A stretch of DNA of 62,484 bases from Tubiluchus corallicola (GCA_030141605.1 JAQGDQ010001104.1:1-62484), one strand, 5' to 3'. Counted from the stretch's first letter, positions 48,012 through 61,735 are shown. Numbers and translations: made by a program. The notes: generated from the sequence alone by a model not told the origin.

Positions 48012-49470
48012 TTGTATAGCTTCAGAAAACGTATCACTGAAAGTGCAAATTCTCTTATAAGTAATACACGCATTTAAACTGTCGAGAGATATTATGATAT
48101 TTTATTTGAGAGGCTGACTGACCTACTGATGTGATAACTGCAGATGCTTAATGGATATCGTATTGTTTTAATGTATGTATGTATTCCATTTTGTTTAGTT
48201 TTTATCCGTATTTTTAAAAGTGCGTGCCAATAGCTCTCAGTTCTTTGATTCCTAGCTCTTACTAGTATTAATAAGATTCATCTAGCATCATTTAGTATCT
48301 TACTAGTACAAGTCATGATTCATATAGCTGTAAAATTGGGTTACGAAGACGGGTTTTGACTAACTCCCTAATGTTAGTAATGGGTATGGTTGAGAAGCCC
48401 AGTAATGCAAATGTACCTGTATAAAACAGAATGCACGCCGTAATATGACGATTGCAACCTGGCCTTTCTGTCTGTAAAGGTGAATGCTGTAGGTTTGCTG
48501 ATTTTTATACCAAAGTCTGTTCACATGTCATGGAGCTACTGGTTGTGCATTAAAGTTTATTTTACATTCGTATTCTTTTTACTTTTCTCGTCTGCTGTAA
48601 AGTATTTCATAACTTGTATGCGGCTTTATACATCCTGAGGCGGACCCGCGCAGGAACCCGGATCCGTTACACTGGTGTCAGAAGTGGGATCCGAAATTGC
48701 CGCCTGGAATGGACCCCGGATCGGTTACAATATGTTGAAATGTGCTTTAAGAATATTCAAAGATTACAGAAGGGCGTAGCAACAGCAGCAGGACTGCTCG
48801 TTTTTCGTAATCTATTTTGTTTGTGGTTGACTTTGGTAACTTTCATTTTTTCGCCACCCTTTCACCAATCAGTTGAACACCATTAACGCAGATAATTTAT
48901 TCATTTAATAATCTTATCACTTTGTATCATATTATTATATTATCGTTTCATGCTCTGTGTTTTTCTTGTAAAAAAGATGATAAATAAAGATACTTACTTA
49001 CTTACTTACAGCTTACTTACTTACTTACTTACTACTCAGGTCAAATAATTTATTGCTATTCCAAATGTTTACAATTTTACATACATACATACCGTAACTA
49101 TTTCAAGCATTTCGAGTCGACTAATGTAACCGTTGCCGTCTAGGTCGTACATGCTAAATGCCCAGCGAAGTTTATCTTCTAGTTTACCCCTTGATGTAAC
49201 ACTGAGTGCTGTAAGAAACTCTCTAAAATCTATCGTTCCGTCATTATTGGCATCGAAAGTTCTGAACACGTGCTCGGCGAACTTCGTCGCATCGCCGTAC
49301 GGGAAAAAGTTACCGTAGATTTTCTTAAACTCCTCCACAGATAGCTGACCGGATGGGCAGTCTTTGAGAAATCCTTTGTACCATTCGTGAATTTCCGCAT
49401 CTGAGAATTCCGTGTTTTCCCGTAGATCCGCTAGTACTTCCGGGCGAAGTTTACTGGATCCCTTGCCCAT
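46495..49470 (-). CDS. Neuronal calcium sensor, hippocalcin/neurocalcin type (2 exons, 190 aa)
   Basis: Calcium-myristoyl switch protein of the NCS/visinin-like family, acting at membranes in neurons. Exon 49470-49093 (126 codons) and exon 46689-46495 (64 codons plus TGA), joined in phase 0 at EIVT/AIYKM. The N-terminus MGKGSSK fits the N-myristoylation consensus. EF1 (around 36-48) is degenerate with the family's DCPSG. EF2 loop 73-84 ([12 protein letters not shown]), EF3 109-120 ([12 protein letters not shown]) and EF4 157-168 ([12 protein letters not shown]) keep all calcium ligands. It ends [12 protein letters not shown], as in hippocalcin and neurocalcin. A 5' UTR acceptor (tttacctag) lies at 49517, so a non-coding exon is upstream. 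The intron holds a 55-bp array at its 3' end, a LINE tail and an LTR piece. Confidence 0.95.
46690..47560 (-). repeat. 55-bp minisatellite carrying the 3' splice site of NCS exon 2
   Basis: About 16 units. On the gene's strand each has a pyrimidine-rich tract (tgtctttgtttgtgtag) and then GCCATTTACAAGATGGTTGG or close, copying the acceptor and first ~8 codons of the real exon (46689). The copies next to the exon are near-perfect and those near 47300-47560 are decayed. The plus-strand frames (MAYTNKDKS) are shadows. Confidence 0.9.
47580..47740 (-). other. Open stretch beyond the splice-site array
   Basis: The minus strand reads [20 protein letters not shown] just upstream of the array. It is protein-like but not part of an NCS protein. 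No acceptor and donor pair is convincing. Confidence 0.2.
47930..48008. repeat. (AAT/GAT)n tract
   Basis: aataat and gatgat units in the NCS intron. Confidence 0.85.
48128..48690 (+). mobile_element. LTR retrotransposon 5' LTR end and primer-binding site
   Basis: TGGTGTCAGAAGTGGGAT at 48673-48690 is complementary to a tRNA 3' end finishing in CCA; from memory it matches leucine tRNA, a primer of some Ty3/gypsy elements. The base run before it ends ttaca, as an LTR should. The left LTR border at TGTGATAAC (48128) is a guess. The body is cut off near 48820 by a LINE tail. Confidence 0.5.
48822..49033 (+). mobile_element. LINE-like 3' end with (TTAC)n tail, copy 2
   Basis: Close match to 22808-22990 through ggttgactttggtaacttt to gataaataaagatac, then a short TTAC tail interrupted by cagc. 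It lies in the intron of the first NCS gene, antisense to it. Confidence 0.75.
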
Positions 49471-49599
49471 TGTAGTGAGAATTCTGTTTGGCGTTCACGA
49501 ATCAGTAAACGCACCCTAGGTAAATTAAGAAGAATATTCTCCATTAAAGCCTGGACAAAATTATAATGTTGATACCAGTAAATCATAGAGAAGAAGAAG

Positions 49600-49690
49600 A
49601 CAGACAGGCAGCAGCGAAAGAGAGGAGGAGGGGAGAAGAGAGAGAAAGGGGAATAAAGAGGAGAGAGAAAAAGAAAGAAACAGAGAGGGG

Positions 49691-49721
<31 letters not shown>

Positions 49722-49793
49722 CGAGAGAGCGAGAGAGAGAGAGAGGGGGGAATAAAGAGAGAGAGAAAAAGAAAGAAACAGAGAGGGGGAGAT

Positions 49794-49834
<41 letters not shown>

Positions 49835-49838
49835 AACG

Positions 49839-49870
<32 letters not shown>

Positions 49871-49947
49871 GGAGAGAGAGCGGGGGAGAGAGAGGGAGAG
49901 AGAGAGAGGGAGAGAGAGAGCGGGGGAGAGAGAGGGAGAGAGAGAGG

Positions 49948-49986
<39 letters not shown>

Positions 49987-50068
49987 CGAGAGAGAGAGCG
50001 GGGGAGAGAGCGGGGGAGAGAGAGGGAGAGAGAGAGCGGGGGAGAGAGAGGGAGAGAGAAAGAGGAAG
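49600..50068. repeat. (GA)n polypurine tract upstream of the first NCS gene
   Basis: About 460 bp of almost pure purine (gagagagg, gcgggggaga variants, one cagacaga block), just upstream of the coding exon. The Ser/Leu frames are shadows. Long mirror-symmetric purine runs can adopt triplex structure. Confidence 0.95.
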
Positions 50069-50079
50069 GCAATGATTCA

Positions 50080-53000
50080 ACCACGCATTACTTAAGGTGA
50101 TAAATTTCATATAAAACAAAGCGACGTTAACCATATCTGATATCTAAACGCCGCTTTAAATCGTTTTAAAAATTCTGATGCACAGATCCACAGTTTTGCA
50201 CTGCTAACCAAAATTCGTCAATTTATTTGCGCATAAACACACCCATATGGCCATATTCATATTGAATAGCGACACGTAGATACATATTATAAAACTCATA
50301 ACATGTATATATTACAAACATCATTACAGACAAGCCTTCTCAAGCTTGAGATCTAGTACTTACCGAAAATGAACAAAGTCACTTACCTTTGATGCCTTGC
50401 AATAATTTACGCCATATAATAAACTGTTTCTACTTACAAGTCTGCACTCTTGTGCTCCTGCCTAAACACAACCCCTAATCAGCGGTTGACTAATCAGTAA
50501 GTCAACGTTGGACTCACAGTATAGGTGCGTAATGGGTCAAAGTTATATTTGTTTCTGTTAAATACAGAAACTAAAACCTTAAGACCACAAAAAGGCCGCA
50601 CACGAATAAGTTGACTATATAAAAGCTGAATTGACATCTAATCTGATACATCGATTTATTATAAAAAAAGAAAGTGTCATTTGACTTGCTCAGATACTTA
50701 AATGTTCTTTTACAACTACAGACAACTGACACTCAGCCCTCGAAAGGTACAATGGCGATAAATTTAGTTTCAAAATTTAAACAATTCTGGGTTAATGATC
50801 ATAACAGAGATGACGATGACGATTATGGCGATAACGACAATATCGTAACAGTTGCAGTTGCTAGCCGTACGATACAGCTTTTCAAACACTACTGCTGCCC
50901 GTTCAATAAAACCTCTAACAAAATTTAAAATTCTAATCATGTTATGATCTCAATAAATCAACATGGCTTAATGAATTTTCCATTACTGGAATGAACCAAA
51001 TTAAATGCAATTTCAATCGAATCAGTTATAAACGCAATTAAAATGAAAAACGGCAAATAGAGAAGTAATAATTCAGGATAGTAGCTCACTGCACATTCTA
51101 CACATCAAAGTACGATGAAAATGAAGACCTATTATGCTAATTACACTGCAATTTTGTAAATGTTCAATCTGCAAATAAACTAAACTATATAAACTCTAAA
51201 TTGCTCTCAGCAAAACTCAGAGCACAAGTAACAAATAGAAAGAATATAAGCAATTTTTGCTAATGATTTCAATTTTATTAATAAAATTTTATCGATTATC
51301 ATAACCTGCTCCATAACTTGCATAGTGAAATCTAATTAAGCATATTTGTCAAACAGTGGAATTATTATTCATAGGCTATCAGAAGGCCATTGTTTTTACC
51401 TGCGAAAACTATAAAGGTAATAAGACGACAGAAAAACATTTAGATCAACAATAATTCAATGAGTAAATCAAGTACGCGCAGCTTTGTCAACAATTTTTCA
51501 TGTTTACCAAATGACAATTAAAGACTCAGTCCTTGACGACGCGCTGCCAAAAATATCTATAGTAACTTTTACAGCAGTAGGCCTGCCACATGCGTCAAAC
51601 ATTTTTTTTCGTTCGTTTTGCGATGTCCTGATTTTGACTGTTTTTATCTGTCACACAAAGTAGTCCAAATTCTTTTAGGCTCATCTAAAAATTAAGACTG
51701 ATATTTCCGTCATAAGCGGTTTTCTTCAAAAGCAAAGCAATGTCATTAGATTAATCATTCATTGCCCCACTTCGTCCAGAAAATGGACACGGAAAATTCA
51801 GAAAATCGGACGTTGTATGCGATTTGATAGTACACGTACTTATGTAAGCGATAGTAGAAGTGCACAACATAAATACTAAAGATACCACCACTTTAGTATT
51901 GGCATCGTTCAAGACAATGACAACTAGAAGCAAGTTACACATTAAAATGGGCGCTTATCCCTAAATTACCTCAACGGTACAACAGCACAGAAATGACATA
52001 TCCAAAATATGCAACATGGTTATGACAAAAAGATGCATGTGCATTACGACATGTGTAAGTGAATATTGTGCACTAGACATTGCATGCTTTTGTGCTCCAT
52101 GCTTTTGCTTAATCATGAAAATAATGTTACTAAATGTAAAATATGATAGTCCAGTTTTCAGTGATGAAATGACACTATGTATTTAAGCCAGAAAAACCAT
52201 TTATCTATATCTTTAAACATAACAAAGCTTCCATTGTTATAAGAAGAACTTTTTACCTGCAAACCCGTCAAAAGTAGCAAAATGGACATAATCATTTTTG
52301 TGCTGTTACACTGTTAAATGTAACCATACAACCTTAATGTGCACGTTACGGTATCTTATGCAAAAATCTAATTTATCAGTATTTGCAATCGTTGCACGTA
52401 TGATAAAACTTACAATGTATTTTAAAAATATTGATATATCCACAGATAATTACAATGAAAATCACAATCAAAAACCATTAATAATAATAACTCTTAATGC
52501 ATATAAAGAGAGTTAAAGTGACATTATTATAACCATCACGGGACATAAACCACAAGATGGTGGTAAAAATATATATAGTAACATTGCTAAGTGCTCACAT
52601 ATCCTACACACATCCTATTCTCAAACAAACACATGGCCTTATATTGAAATAAAAGCTTTTATACTCTACACTATAAAAACTAACGATGCAAAAGTGCATT
52701 AAAAGTAAATACGAATAAATGTCTATTTAATGGAGGCAAGAGCAGATAGTGTTATCACAAAAATCAGGAGTTATGAAAAAAAGAGGACCGTGAAAATCAA
52801 TACAGGGATTGGAGGAAGACAATAGTGTTATTAGAATGATAATTATAGTCACTCATTCAATAAAAATTATACAAATATTATATTGAAAGACACAGAATGG
52901 TATTTGAATATAATTTCTATAGTAGAAGGGTTCTTATATTTAAATGCCAGATCTGATGTTTTTGCAATTGCGTTCTGTGCATACTGCTTTCTTTCTATTA

Positions 53001-53550
53001 GTGTTTTTTCTGTACTGTCTATTCCATGCTTTATTGATTAAGTTTTGATTGAGTTTTTCTGGTTTTCTTCTGTGCTCGATTGGTGAAGATTTGTGGTCCT
53101 CACAACTTCTTACAACTTTTTTTAGCAATCTTTTGTACTTTTTGCTGTTTTTTTCCTTCAGTTGAAATACAGTTTTACATGGTTACTAAGCCATATTTTG
53201 TCTTTTAGTTTTTTTATTGTTGAATTTCTTTTATTAATTGTAACAATTGTTGACATGACGAATTATTTCTCAGTTATTATAGTCACTCGTTTCATTTATT
53301 TTCACAACCTTAGCTGACACACAACCAGATTTTCTGCTTCTAACTGTCACTGGAAGAATTTTGAATCTAACAAATGTTCGGGGAATAGAGGGTAAATTAA
53401 TTAAATACAGAAGTGAAAAATACTGCTCCATACCAACTGTAGCACAGGGTGATACATAACCTTTCGTTTACAAAAAGAATGAGTAAAAGTATGGAACAAT
53501 TTATCAAATCAAAGTATTGTTCAAACAATAGCAAATCTACCATGACTTCA
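50080..53550. other. AT-rich region between the NCS genes, no gene seen
   Basis: No exon chain or repeat array was recognised. Upstream exons and promoter of the first NCS gene probably lie here but cannot be placed. Confidence 0.4.
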
Positions 53551-53559
53551 AAATTTGGT

Positions 53560-53800
53560 TTAGAAGCCTCGTACATCTCACACAGCCTGAAATCTTAAGC
53601 GGATGATAGGAGCAATGATTCGAATAACTCAAGATCCTCTGATACATCTTACAGATGTCTCACAATTTTATCTGTTGAATACTGATCAATGGCTTGTTTA
53701 TCGTTCATACTGTCTTTCAGGACAGCTCCAATGTGTTTGGCAGGGTTGGGGTCTGGCTAATTTCTGAGCCATTCAATTCAGTTGAGAAAATTAATGGCAG
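53560..53800 (-). pseudogene. Decayed Tc1/mariner-type transposase C-terminus
   Basis: The minus strand reads PDPNPAKHIGAVLKDSMNDK and later EDLELFESLL, with stops. It resembles the SPDLNPxExIGxxxKD segment and following helices of IS630/Tc1-type DDE transposases. Only this end is visible. Confidence 0.45.
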
Positions 53801-54304
53801 AGTGATTTTGGTCACTGCTATAAGCAGAGCTTTCTCCAAAATATTGAGGGCTTGATGGATTCGCTAATGATTAAGCAATACCTTGACGCAATAAATTGTT
53901 CTGTTCTGTTCTATTCGTTGTTTCCGTACACACCTAACAAGAATTTATGCTCCACCCTGTACATGTCAAGACTATAACAGTCGTGCTTGATGAAAAGGTT
54001 CATTATCTCAAGACAACAACAGACACAATGCTTAAACATTAACAAGTAAAAATATGGAATGTTGTGTAGGGAATACCACAATGCTATTTTCACATAATTA
54101 AGAAATGAGTGTAAGCTATCATTAATAAGCAACAACAACAACAACAACAACAACAATAATAATAATAGTATAGTAACACCAAAAGGATTTGCAAAATGTT
54201 GCAAGGAGTAACTTGTGAAGCATTCTAGATTCTACTCTTTACAACATACTATGCATAAATTTAGAAAAAGTGTAGTACCAGTCACTTAATAGTAACTTAG
54301 GTAC

Positions 54305-54475
54305 AAGACTTCAAGAAAAAAAGTCCCTTATAAAATTTCAAGACCTCAGTCCGTCACTTCCTACTCAGGGTCTCTTTTCCACTATTTCCTCATTTAAGCA
54401 GAACTTCAAGACCTCCGTCCTTCGACTGCCCACTCAGGGTCTTTTTCCATTATTTGCTCATGTAAGGCATCATCT
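54305..54475. repeat. Two-copy ~85-bp tandem duplication
   Basis: The phrases tcaagacct, cactcagggtct (first copy tactcagggtct) and ttccattattt (first copy ttccactattt) occur twice in order. Confidence 0.6.
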
Positions 54476-54787
54476 CTTTCTCTTTAATTGCAAAGTGTTA
54501 AATGTGGTAAATACAAGAGATTCACAGGACAGTAGTAAAGTACAGTAGAGCAGATTCTTTGCTTCTCGATAGTAAAGTTACAGGATTGGAAATAAGCAGA
54601 TTAAGCAACCTTTAAATTGCATAGCTTAAAAATCTTCGAATTCACCTTCGGCTACAGGAAACACCAAAACCTCCCCAAACAACAACCTACTCAAAATTTA
54701 AAAGATATCAGGTTACATTTTCATATAGATAAACAATACAGATTGGATACAAAACATGCAACCAACAATGTGACAGAGCAGGTGATC

Positions 54788-56440
54788 CTAGCCTGCAGTC
54801 AAAATCCTGTACAAGTCATCATCTCCTAGGCAGCCTTTTGTGAATTCTTCTTCTGTTAACTTTCCATCACCATTTATGTCCATTTTTTCGAAGATTCTGC
54901 GAGCCCGTACTTCCGGTGTCTCTTGCATTTTACTAAGATCAGCTCCCAGCATTTCATAAATTGCCTAAACATGAAAAACACTTGAAGTCAAAAAACAACT
55001 TTAAACTAGTGAAGTATTGATACTTAAATGTAAAACCTAAACAATTTTTCTTAAACTTAGTCTAATTACTACCAATATTTTCATGATACTGACATGATTT
55101 TGTCACCATGAAATTGCTAATGAATACTTTAAACAATTACCTGTATTATTTTGACCATTTCGCTTAGCTCTATTGTTAGACTATTGTCAATATCATACAT
55201 CTTAAATGCCCATTCCAACTTCTGCTCAGGTGACCCACTGGACGTGACATTGATGGCCAACAAAAACTCTTTAAAGTCAATTGCTCCGGAGTTATCCTGA
55301 TCGAAGGTGCGGAAAACGTGGTCACAGAATGTCTCGGCATTACCCGATGGAAAGAACTGTTTGTATACTTCAAGGAACTTCTTTCTCGTTAACTGACCAT
55401 TAGGACAGTCTTGCTAAAGTTATAAAACACCAAGAAAATTATTAGAATTCACAGTGGCTATGAAGCATTTAATTTTACGAAAACATTTTCTAGAAGATCT
55501 CTATAAAATTTAATGCAGACAGAAAATACATGCTAACACATACTTGCTAAATGTCAAAATTTGAATAATTCGCATAATTTTCAATGCCTCTCCACATAGA
55601 GAACACCAGACCAGATAATAAGGTATTGAAAAACAGCAAACATGACAATTGTTATAATATTGGTTTTAATCTTAACTTTTGTGCACACCTTACATGTGTA
55701 AGCGCTAACTGTGTAATACTACGGTGAAATCTCAGACTAGGTTTCCTATGCTGAGTCAGTAGCTCATGGCAGAGCATATGTCAGGAAAGCAGCAGCTTAT
55801 GGTTTCAAATCCTAAATATCTAGTGCCTCCTTTTTCAATTAATGTTTTTTCAACTAGGTTGTGTCTCTCTTCATATGTGAATAATTGTGTATACATGTTG
55901 TTAGTCATGCGCGCATCAGGTATAAAAATAGTTTGCCTCCTCTACACTCCTGTAAACCCCAAAACCAGTATTATAGGTATTTCAATGCTATAAAAATACT
56001 CAAGAATAACTAATAATTGGGTCACTAGCTATTTGACTAACAATGCGTCCCCCATATTCGATTATAAAGAAGCATGTTGTCTTAGAAATCGATCTTCTGT
56101 TTAATCAAGACACATATAGAAGTTAATCGACAGATCTGTTTATATGAACAAATTCCTTACCTAGCTAGACGACTTTTTGCACTGATTGTTTGTTATACAG
56201 ATAGTCAAAGCAGCTCATGTCTTAGTCAAAACACATAACATTGAAGAAACGGATTAATACGACCATTAATCATTATTAACGCCACTATAATAAAGATAGT
56301 GAAATAGATAAGTATCCAAGACTTACGTAAAAACCTCTATGCCATTCTTTTATCTGTTCTTCGGTGAAATTTGTGTTATTTTTCAAAAAGTTCAGTTCTT
56401 CCGAAGACAATTTCTTCTTCTTACTGAGGCACTTTCCCAT
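54788..56440 (-). CDS. Neuronal calcium sensor, NCS-2-like (3 exons, 187 aa)
   Basis: Exons on the minus strand: 56440-56327 (38 codons), 55413-55141 (91), 54964-54788 (58 plus TAG); GT-AG, all phase 0. The N-terminus [10 protein letters not shown] fits myristoylation and adds a basic stretch. EF1 is degenerate (QDCPNGQL). EF2 loop 76-87 ([12 protein letters not shown]) and EF4 158-169 ([12 protein letters not shown]) are canonical. EF3 112-123 ([12 protein letters not shown]) has Leu117 where the family has Gly. The C-terminus ([18 protein letters not shown]) resembles invertebrate NCS-2. The last intron is at the same place as in the neighbouring gene (before AIY); the first (GFY/QDC) is absent there. 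A 5' UTR acceptor lies at 56453. Confidence 0.94.
55750..55835 (+). mobile_element. tRNA-derived SINE head in NCS-2-like intron 1
   Basis: tagctcatggcagagcat (box A) and ggtttcaaatcct (box B) are spaced as in a tRNA, but the anticodon stem does not pair, so this is a SINE or tRNA relic and not a working tRNA gene. Confidence 0.5.
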
Positions 56441-56452
56441 GTTGAACTACAA

Positions 56453-58295
56453 CTGAAAATAAAAACAGTCAGGCATAATGTGAGCATACCACAACCTTTC
56501 ACTCTACACGAGTAAACATTTACAGTCCGTTTACACCATGGCCATATATTCACACTGTTTATACACTGATGTTTATTAGACCTCTACATAAAAATGAATG
56601 GTTTGCATTGGACATTTATAGCTTCTATTGAATAGTAATGCACGAAGGTTGACAACGTCCAGTGATTCCAGATATAGATTTAGGCCTATAAGATTTTGGA
56701 TAGTCAGTGTAAAAACATATGCATTCTTTCAGAGACAGAGATATTAGCAATACTGCAGCCAAAACCCTAACTCTTAATGTATTAGCGTTATGCCCCTTTT
56801 ATTAGTATTACTCTGTAATTATTAAACTCCTTTATTGCATTTATTACATAACAGGTAAATGGTATAAAATATAACAAATTCATAATAAAAGTCATATAAT
56901 AAATGAGCACTTAACAGAACTTAACAGCACTTAACTTAAGGTTTATGATAAAACGTGGCCTACAGATTAGCTGATTAAGATAAGATTGTTAATACTATTA
57001 ATTAGTTTAGTTTAGTTTAGTTTAGCTTAGCTTAGTTTAGTTTTAGTTTATTATTATGACATTCAGTACAATATAATGATATTAAGCACACAGTGACATC
57101 AAAATTATTACGTCATACTGTATTAAATTGTTATTTTTCATACACTATCGTTATCATAAAATAATAATTGTACTGCAGTGGGCTAGAGAAGCAAAGGCTT
57201 GTATAAGCCCACTGTCATGTGAATCCGATAAAAAAAGAATGGATGAGTGAACAAAAAAAAGAACTGGGAGAAAGGTTAGATCACACAGGAAGGGTAGAAG
57301 GATGTGTTAGTGGCAGTGGTAGAAAGAAAGATAATAGATTGCCCTATGTTTACGTCAGCTCTAAAGATTTATCAATGATGTCGCGTTTTGGATAATCCGT
57401 AATTAAGTTTAAGACATGCCTATACTACACAAATTAGCACTGATAAACAAGATAAACATTTACGACATTTACAATTTACGTATTTTAGAAAAAGCTATCA
57501 TTAAATAGTCACGTTCAGTGCCAAACAGCTAACCTTTTCCTTTAATCTATTGTCGATATGTGAAAATTGATGTGTTCAGTTCACTGATGCTGTAAGTACA
57601 CGTGCCGTTTTAATGTGCAGTCTGAGAATAGTTATTTTTCATTTTTTTGCAAATTGTACAATTCCTTACATTGCTATCTTTCACACGTTAATGCAATGTA
57701 CTTTCCTTGTTTACTAAACTGACTTTCCTGCTAGATGAATTAAAGTGAAACCATGTTCCCATGTTACTTTGTCGTGAAGGATAAACTTGTATATCTTAAT
57801 GACTTTTAGAGGCCTAAAACAGGGAAAGATCATCCTAGCAACTGATAGTAGATACTATCATGTTGTGGAATTAATAAAATAGCCCAAGTTGTTCAATTAT
57901 TTATATATCGACTGCAACTTAGCACTAACCTTTTAATATAAAACTATGTGCTCGTTCGATATTTAATGAAGGCTGTTGAGTCAGCGAATAAATACAAAGA
58001 GAGTAAATGGATTCCCACGTTACAATAGACTGAAGCCTTTTATTTGCACTTGAGAACAAAGAACAGGTCTACTACCAATACATCAATACTTAACTACACA
58101 TCTCTTTGATCTGGGAGAGTAGATAAAGACGGTTACTTAGTTTCGGTAGACCAGAGTTGGATGAGTACGAGGACGATTCAAACTAGAGGATAATTTCTCT
58201 ATTTGATAATAACTACACCGAAACTGAATCAGAGTTGATGGACGTTTATCGAATTGCAACTAAAAGCAGTTAGGTTTGCGAATTTAAAAAATGAA
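56453..58295. other. Upstream of the NCS-2-like gene, no gene seen
   Basis: AT-rich. A short (TTTAG)n run lies at 57003-57050. No exon could be supported. Confidence 0.45.
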
Positions 58296-58466
58296 AACGC
58301 CGGAGAGTGGAAGTCAACATAATGCAAATTATCAGATCGTAGGATAGTCGCCGTTGCTTTGTACGAGCCATTACATAAGCCTATATTCTTATAGTTATGT
58401 TTTCGAATGCACTCAATTTGTCGTACTGTTGAGATGAAAGAAGTGACTTGATTTTTGACAGGGAGA

Positions 58467-58717
<251 letters not shown>

Positions 58718-59907
58718 GGTCAGCAGGGATTCTCTGCAAAAGACATCCATCCATTCGCTGACCGCAAACAAAACTGCTCAAACATGAGACAGTAAAGCAG
58801 AGGCTTAGCTCGAATTACGTAATTAATATCGTTTGCGCTGGGCTTCTCCCGCCTATTAAAAACGTAAACCATAATAGAAGAAAGCCAGTTTAACTTTATA
58901 GTTGCCGCCTTTGAAGTGTGGAGAGTTTTTGCATGTGCAGAAATGTAATTCCGAACGTAAGTTATTCATCAAAAATGGTAATGCAACGCCTACAAAGAAT
59001 AATCTAACTTCACCAAGTAACTGAATCACATTTACCAATATTAAACCGGTCAACGTCTAGAGACCAATACATAAAAGCAACGTGTATCGATCCTCAAGAC
59101 TAGAGAAGATACGTTTCCAGGGCAGATCTAGAACAAGACCAAGCAAACCCAAAAGAACAACAATGAAATAAAACGAGGCTGGAAGGCGTTGTTAGAGTGG
59201 CAGTCTCGCATCAAGCCCATCTGTCTTCAGTTGCTAGGACTCCTTTCTAAAATTTGGAAGGAGCAGTAACGAACGCCACTTCTGGAAAGACCTGTCCACA
59301 TCCGCCCCGAAGAAATAAGCTGAGACATTTAATGTTAGAGAGGAAAATAAAGACGCAATAACCCCAACCAACGCATTAACCGTTCAATTTCATTTACTCA
59401 TTTTGGCCTACAGTACCAGGAAGTACTGATTCAGCAAATAACAATCAAAACGTTCGGCAAATTACAAATTCAGACATTCACAGCACGTGTACCAGAGGAA
59501 ACAGCGGTCTCTTTTCCCGGAGGATTTGGAGCGATAATGGATTCGCTTAGCCGCCTTTGACATGAGCACACTATTGACTTTTGTGGTTCAACTCAAAATC
59601 CACAAATGCTGCTGGAAAACGCGAGTTTGAAATCCAGGATATCGCTGTACCAGTCAGCTTGTGTTCCAAATGTGGCAGCAGAAAACTCTGAACTTCGGGC
59701 TCCAGAGCGACATTTCCAGAAGCTGATTTCAAACAATAAGTAACCTTTGAAATGTCGAAGTTGAACCCAAATTCTGGGCTTCAAACGACTTAAAAAACTA
59801 CTCTAATGCGGATGCCAAAACTCTAAATAGAAAACTAGAAAACTTGTACTGTAGCAAAATTTACAATGAGGCTAAAATTGAGGACCTTTACTATGACCCC
59901 ATCTTTC

Positions 59908-60282
<375 letters not shown>

Positions 60283-61062
60283 TCTCCCTGTCAAAAATCA
60301 AGTCACTTCTTTCATCTCAACAGTGCGACAAATTGAGTGCATCCGAAAACATAATTATAAGAATATAGACTTATGTTATCGCTCGTACAAATCAAAGGCG
60401 CCTATCCTACAACATGATAATTTTTCATTATGTTGACTTCCACTCTCCTGCGTTGTCATTGTTAAAGGTGAATAAACTTTTAGCTTTAGTGGCAGATAAG
60501 GTTGAGAAAAAGCACGACGCTACTAGCAGCATATATGCTGAAAATTTACCTTTACAACATTAATAACTGTTATTACCATTGTTACAAAGACCGAAGTAAG
60601 TTCTGCAAATGGACATTCATGAAGCTACTCCTCAAACAGAAACTTAAATACTAAAATCGGGTATGAAAACCCCCGTGTTCATTGTCTGTTTATAAAAACA
60701 GGACAATTCAGTAGTATCATAATATCATAAAAACAAGATCAGTCATTAATCAAGACCAATGATTATAAGCGGTGCCGTCAAACTTATATTCTGTAGAGAA
60801 AAGTATAGCCATTGTCACCATGAGAAACATCAATGCAACAAAAGCACTTAACATTGCTACCAGTGACCTTAGTGAGACGGCCTTGGGGCAACAGACTTAA
60901 CTTTTCCCAGCCTGTCTTCCATACTGCAATAGCAACAAACGTGATGATGAGCAATAATAAAACGGAATTAGCAATTTGAGAAATTCTTTTATCGTCATCA
61001 AAGTGAGACAATAGTTGTGAGTAAATACTGCGCACATATTTTACAGGCAACTCATACCATCG

Positions 61063-61265
61063 GCAATGGTGGTAGTAGTAGTAGTGGCAGTGGCAGTAGC
61101 AGCAGCAGCAGTAGTAGTAGTAGTAGTAAAATCTTTATTTGCCATTTTAAAAACATTAGCCATCATATTAAAAGACAGACAATCAGTGTTAGTTCATATA
61201 AAAACATACACTGTTCTGGGCAAATGCGTCTGGTGCAAGCTAAACTATAAGTGCAACTAGACATT
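61063..61265 (-). mobile_element. LINE-like 3' end with (TAC)n tail, reversed
   Basis: On the minus strand an AT-rich stretch ends ggcaaataaagatttta followed by (CTA)n/(CTG)n units at 61063-61126. Same ending word as the other tails. Confidence 0.55.
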
Positions 61266-61534
61266 CAAAAATAAAATATAAACTAGTTTAGTAAGGTCTT
61301 GGAAAAATGAAATTATGATTTGAGTGAGTATCATCATGTTCGTATGTCGGATATTCAAAACGAGTCATTAAATGTTTTTTTTATTTAGACTTGAATATTG
61401 ATAAAGAGCTGCTGTGTTTTGGTGATGTCGGTAATGAATTCCAAAGTTGTATTGCTTGCTTAGTAATGTAATTCTTTCCATATTGATTGTTCGTTCTAAT
61501 GTTTCTTAAATTTAGTGTTCTGTTATTCATACTG

Positions 61535-61735
61535 GGGTTTTTAAGAAGTGGGAGGCTTATTGTTTTTAAAAGGTAACAATTTAGTGATTAATGTCTCGAA
61601 GTCTAATTACCTGCTGTGGTCTTTAGCGTAAGCTGGGGTATTTAAGAAGTGGGAGCTTATTGTTTTTAAAAGGTAACGATTTAGTGATTAATGTCTCGAA
61701 GTCTAATTACCTGCTGTGGTCTTCAGTGTAAGCTG
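61535..61735. repeat. Two-copy ~100-bp tandem duplication
   Basis: The stretch with ttaagaagtgggag and gtctcgaagtctaattacct occurs twice in a row with few differences. Confidence 0.8.

Noticed and set aside
55750-55835. Functional tRNA gene
   Set aside because: Boxes A and B are present but the anticodon stem does not pair and no clean acceptor stem is seen.
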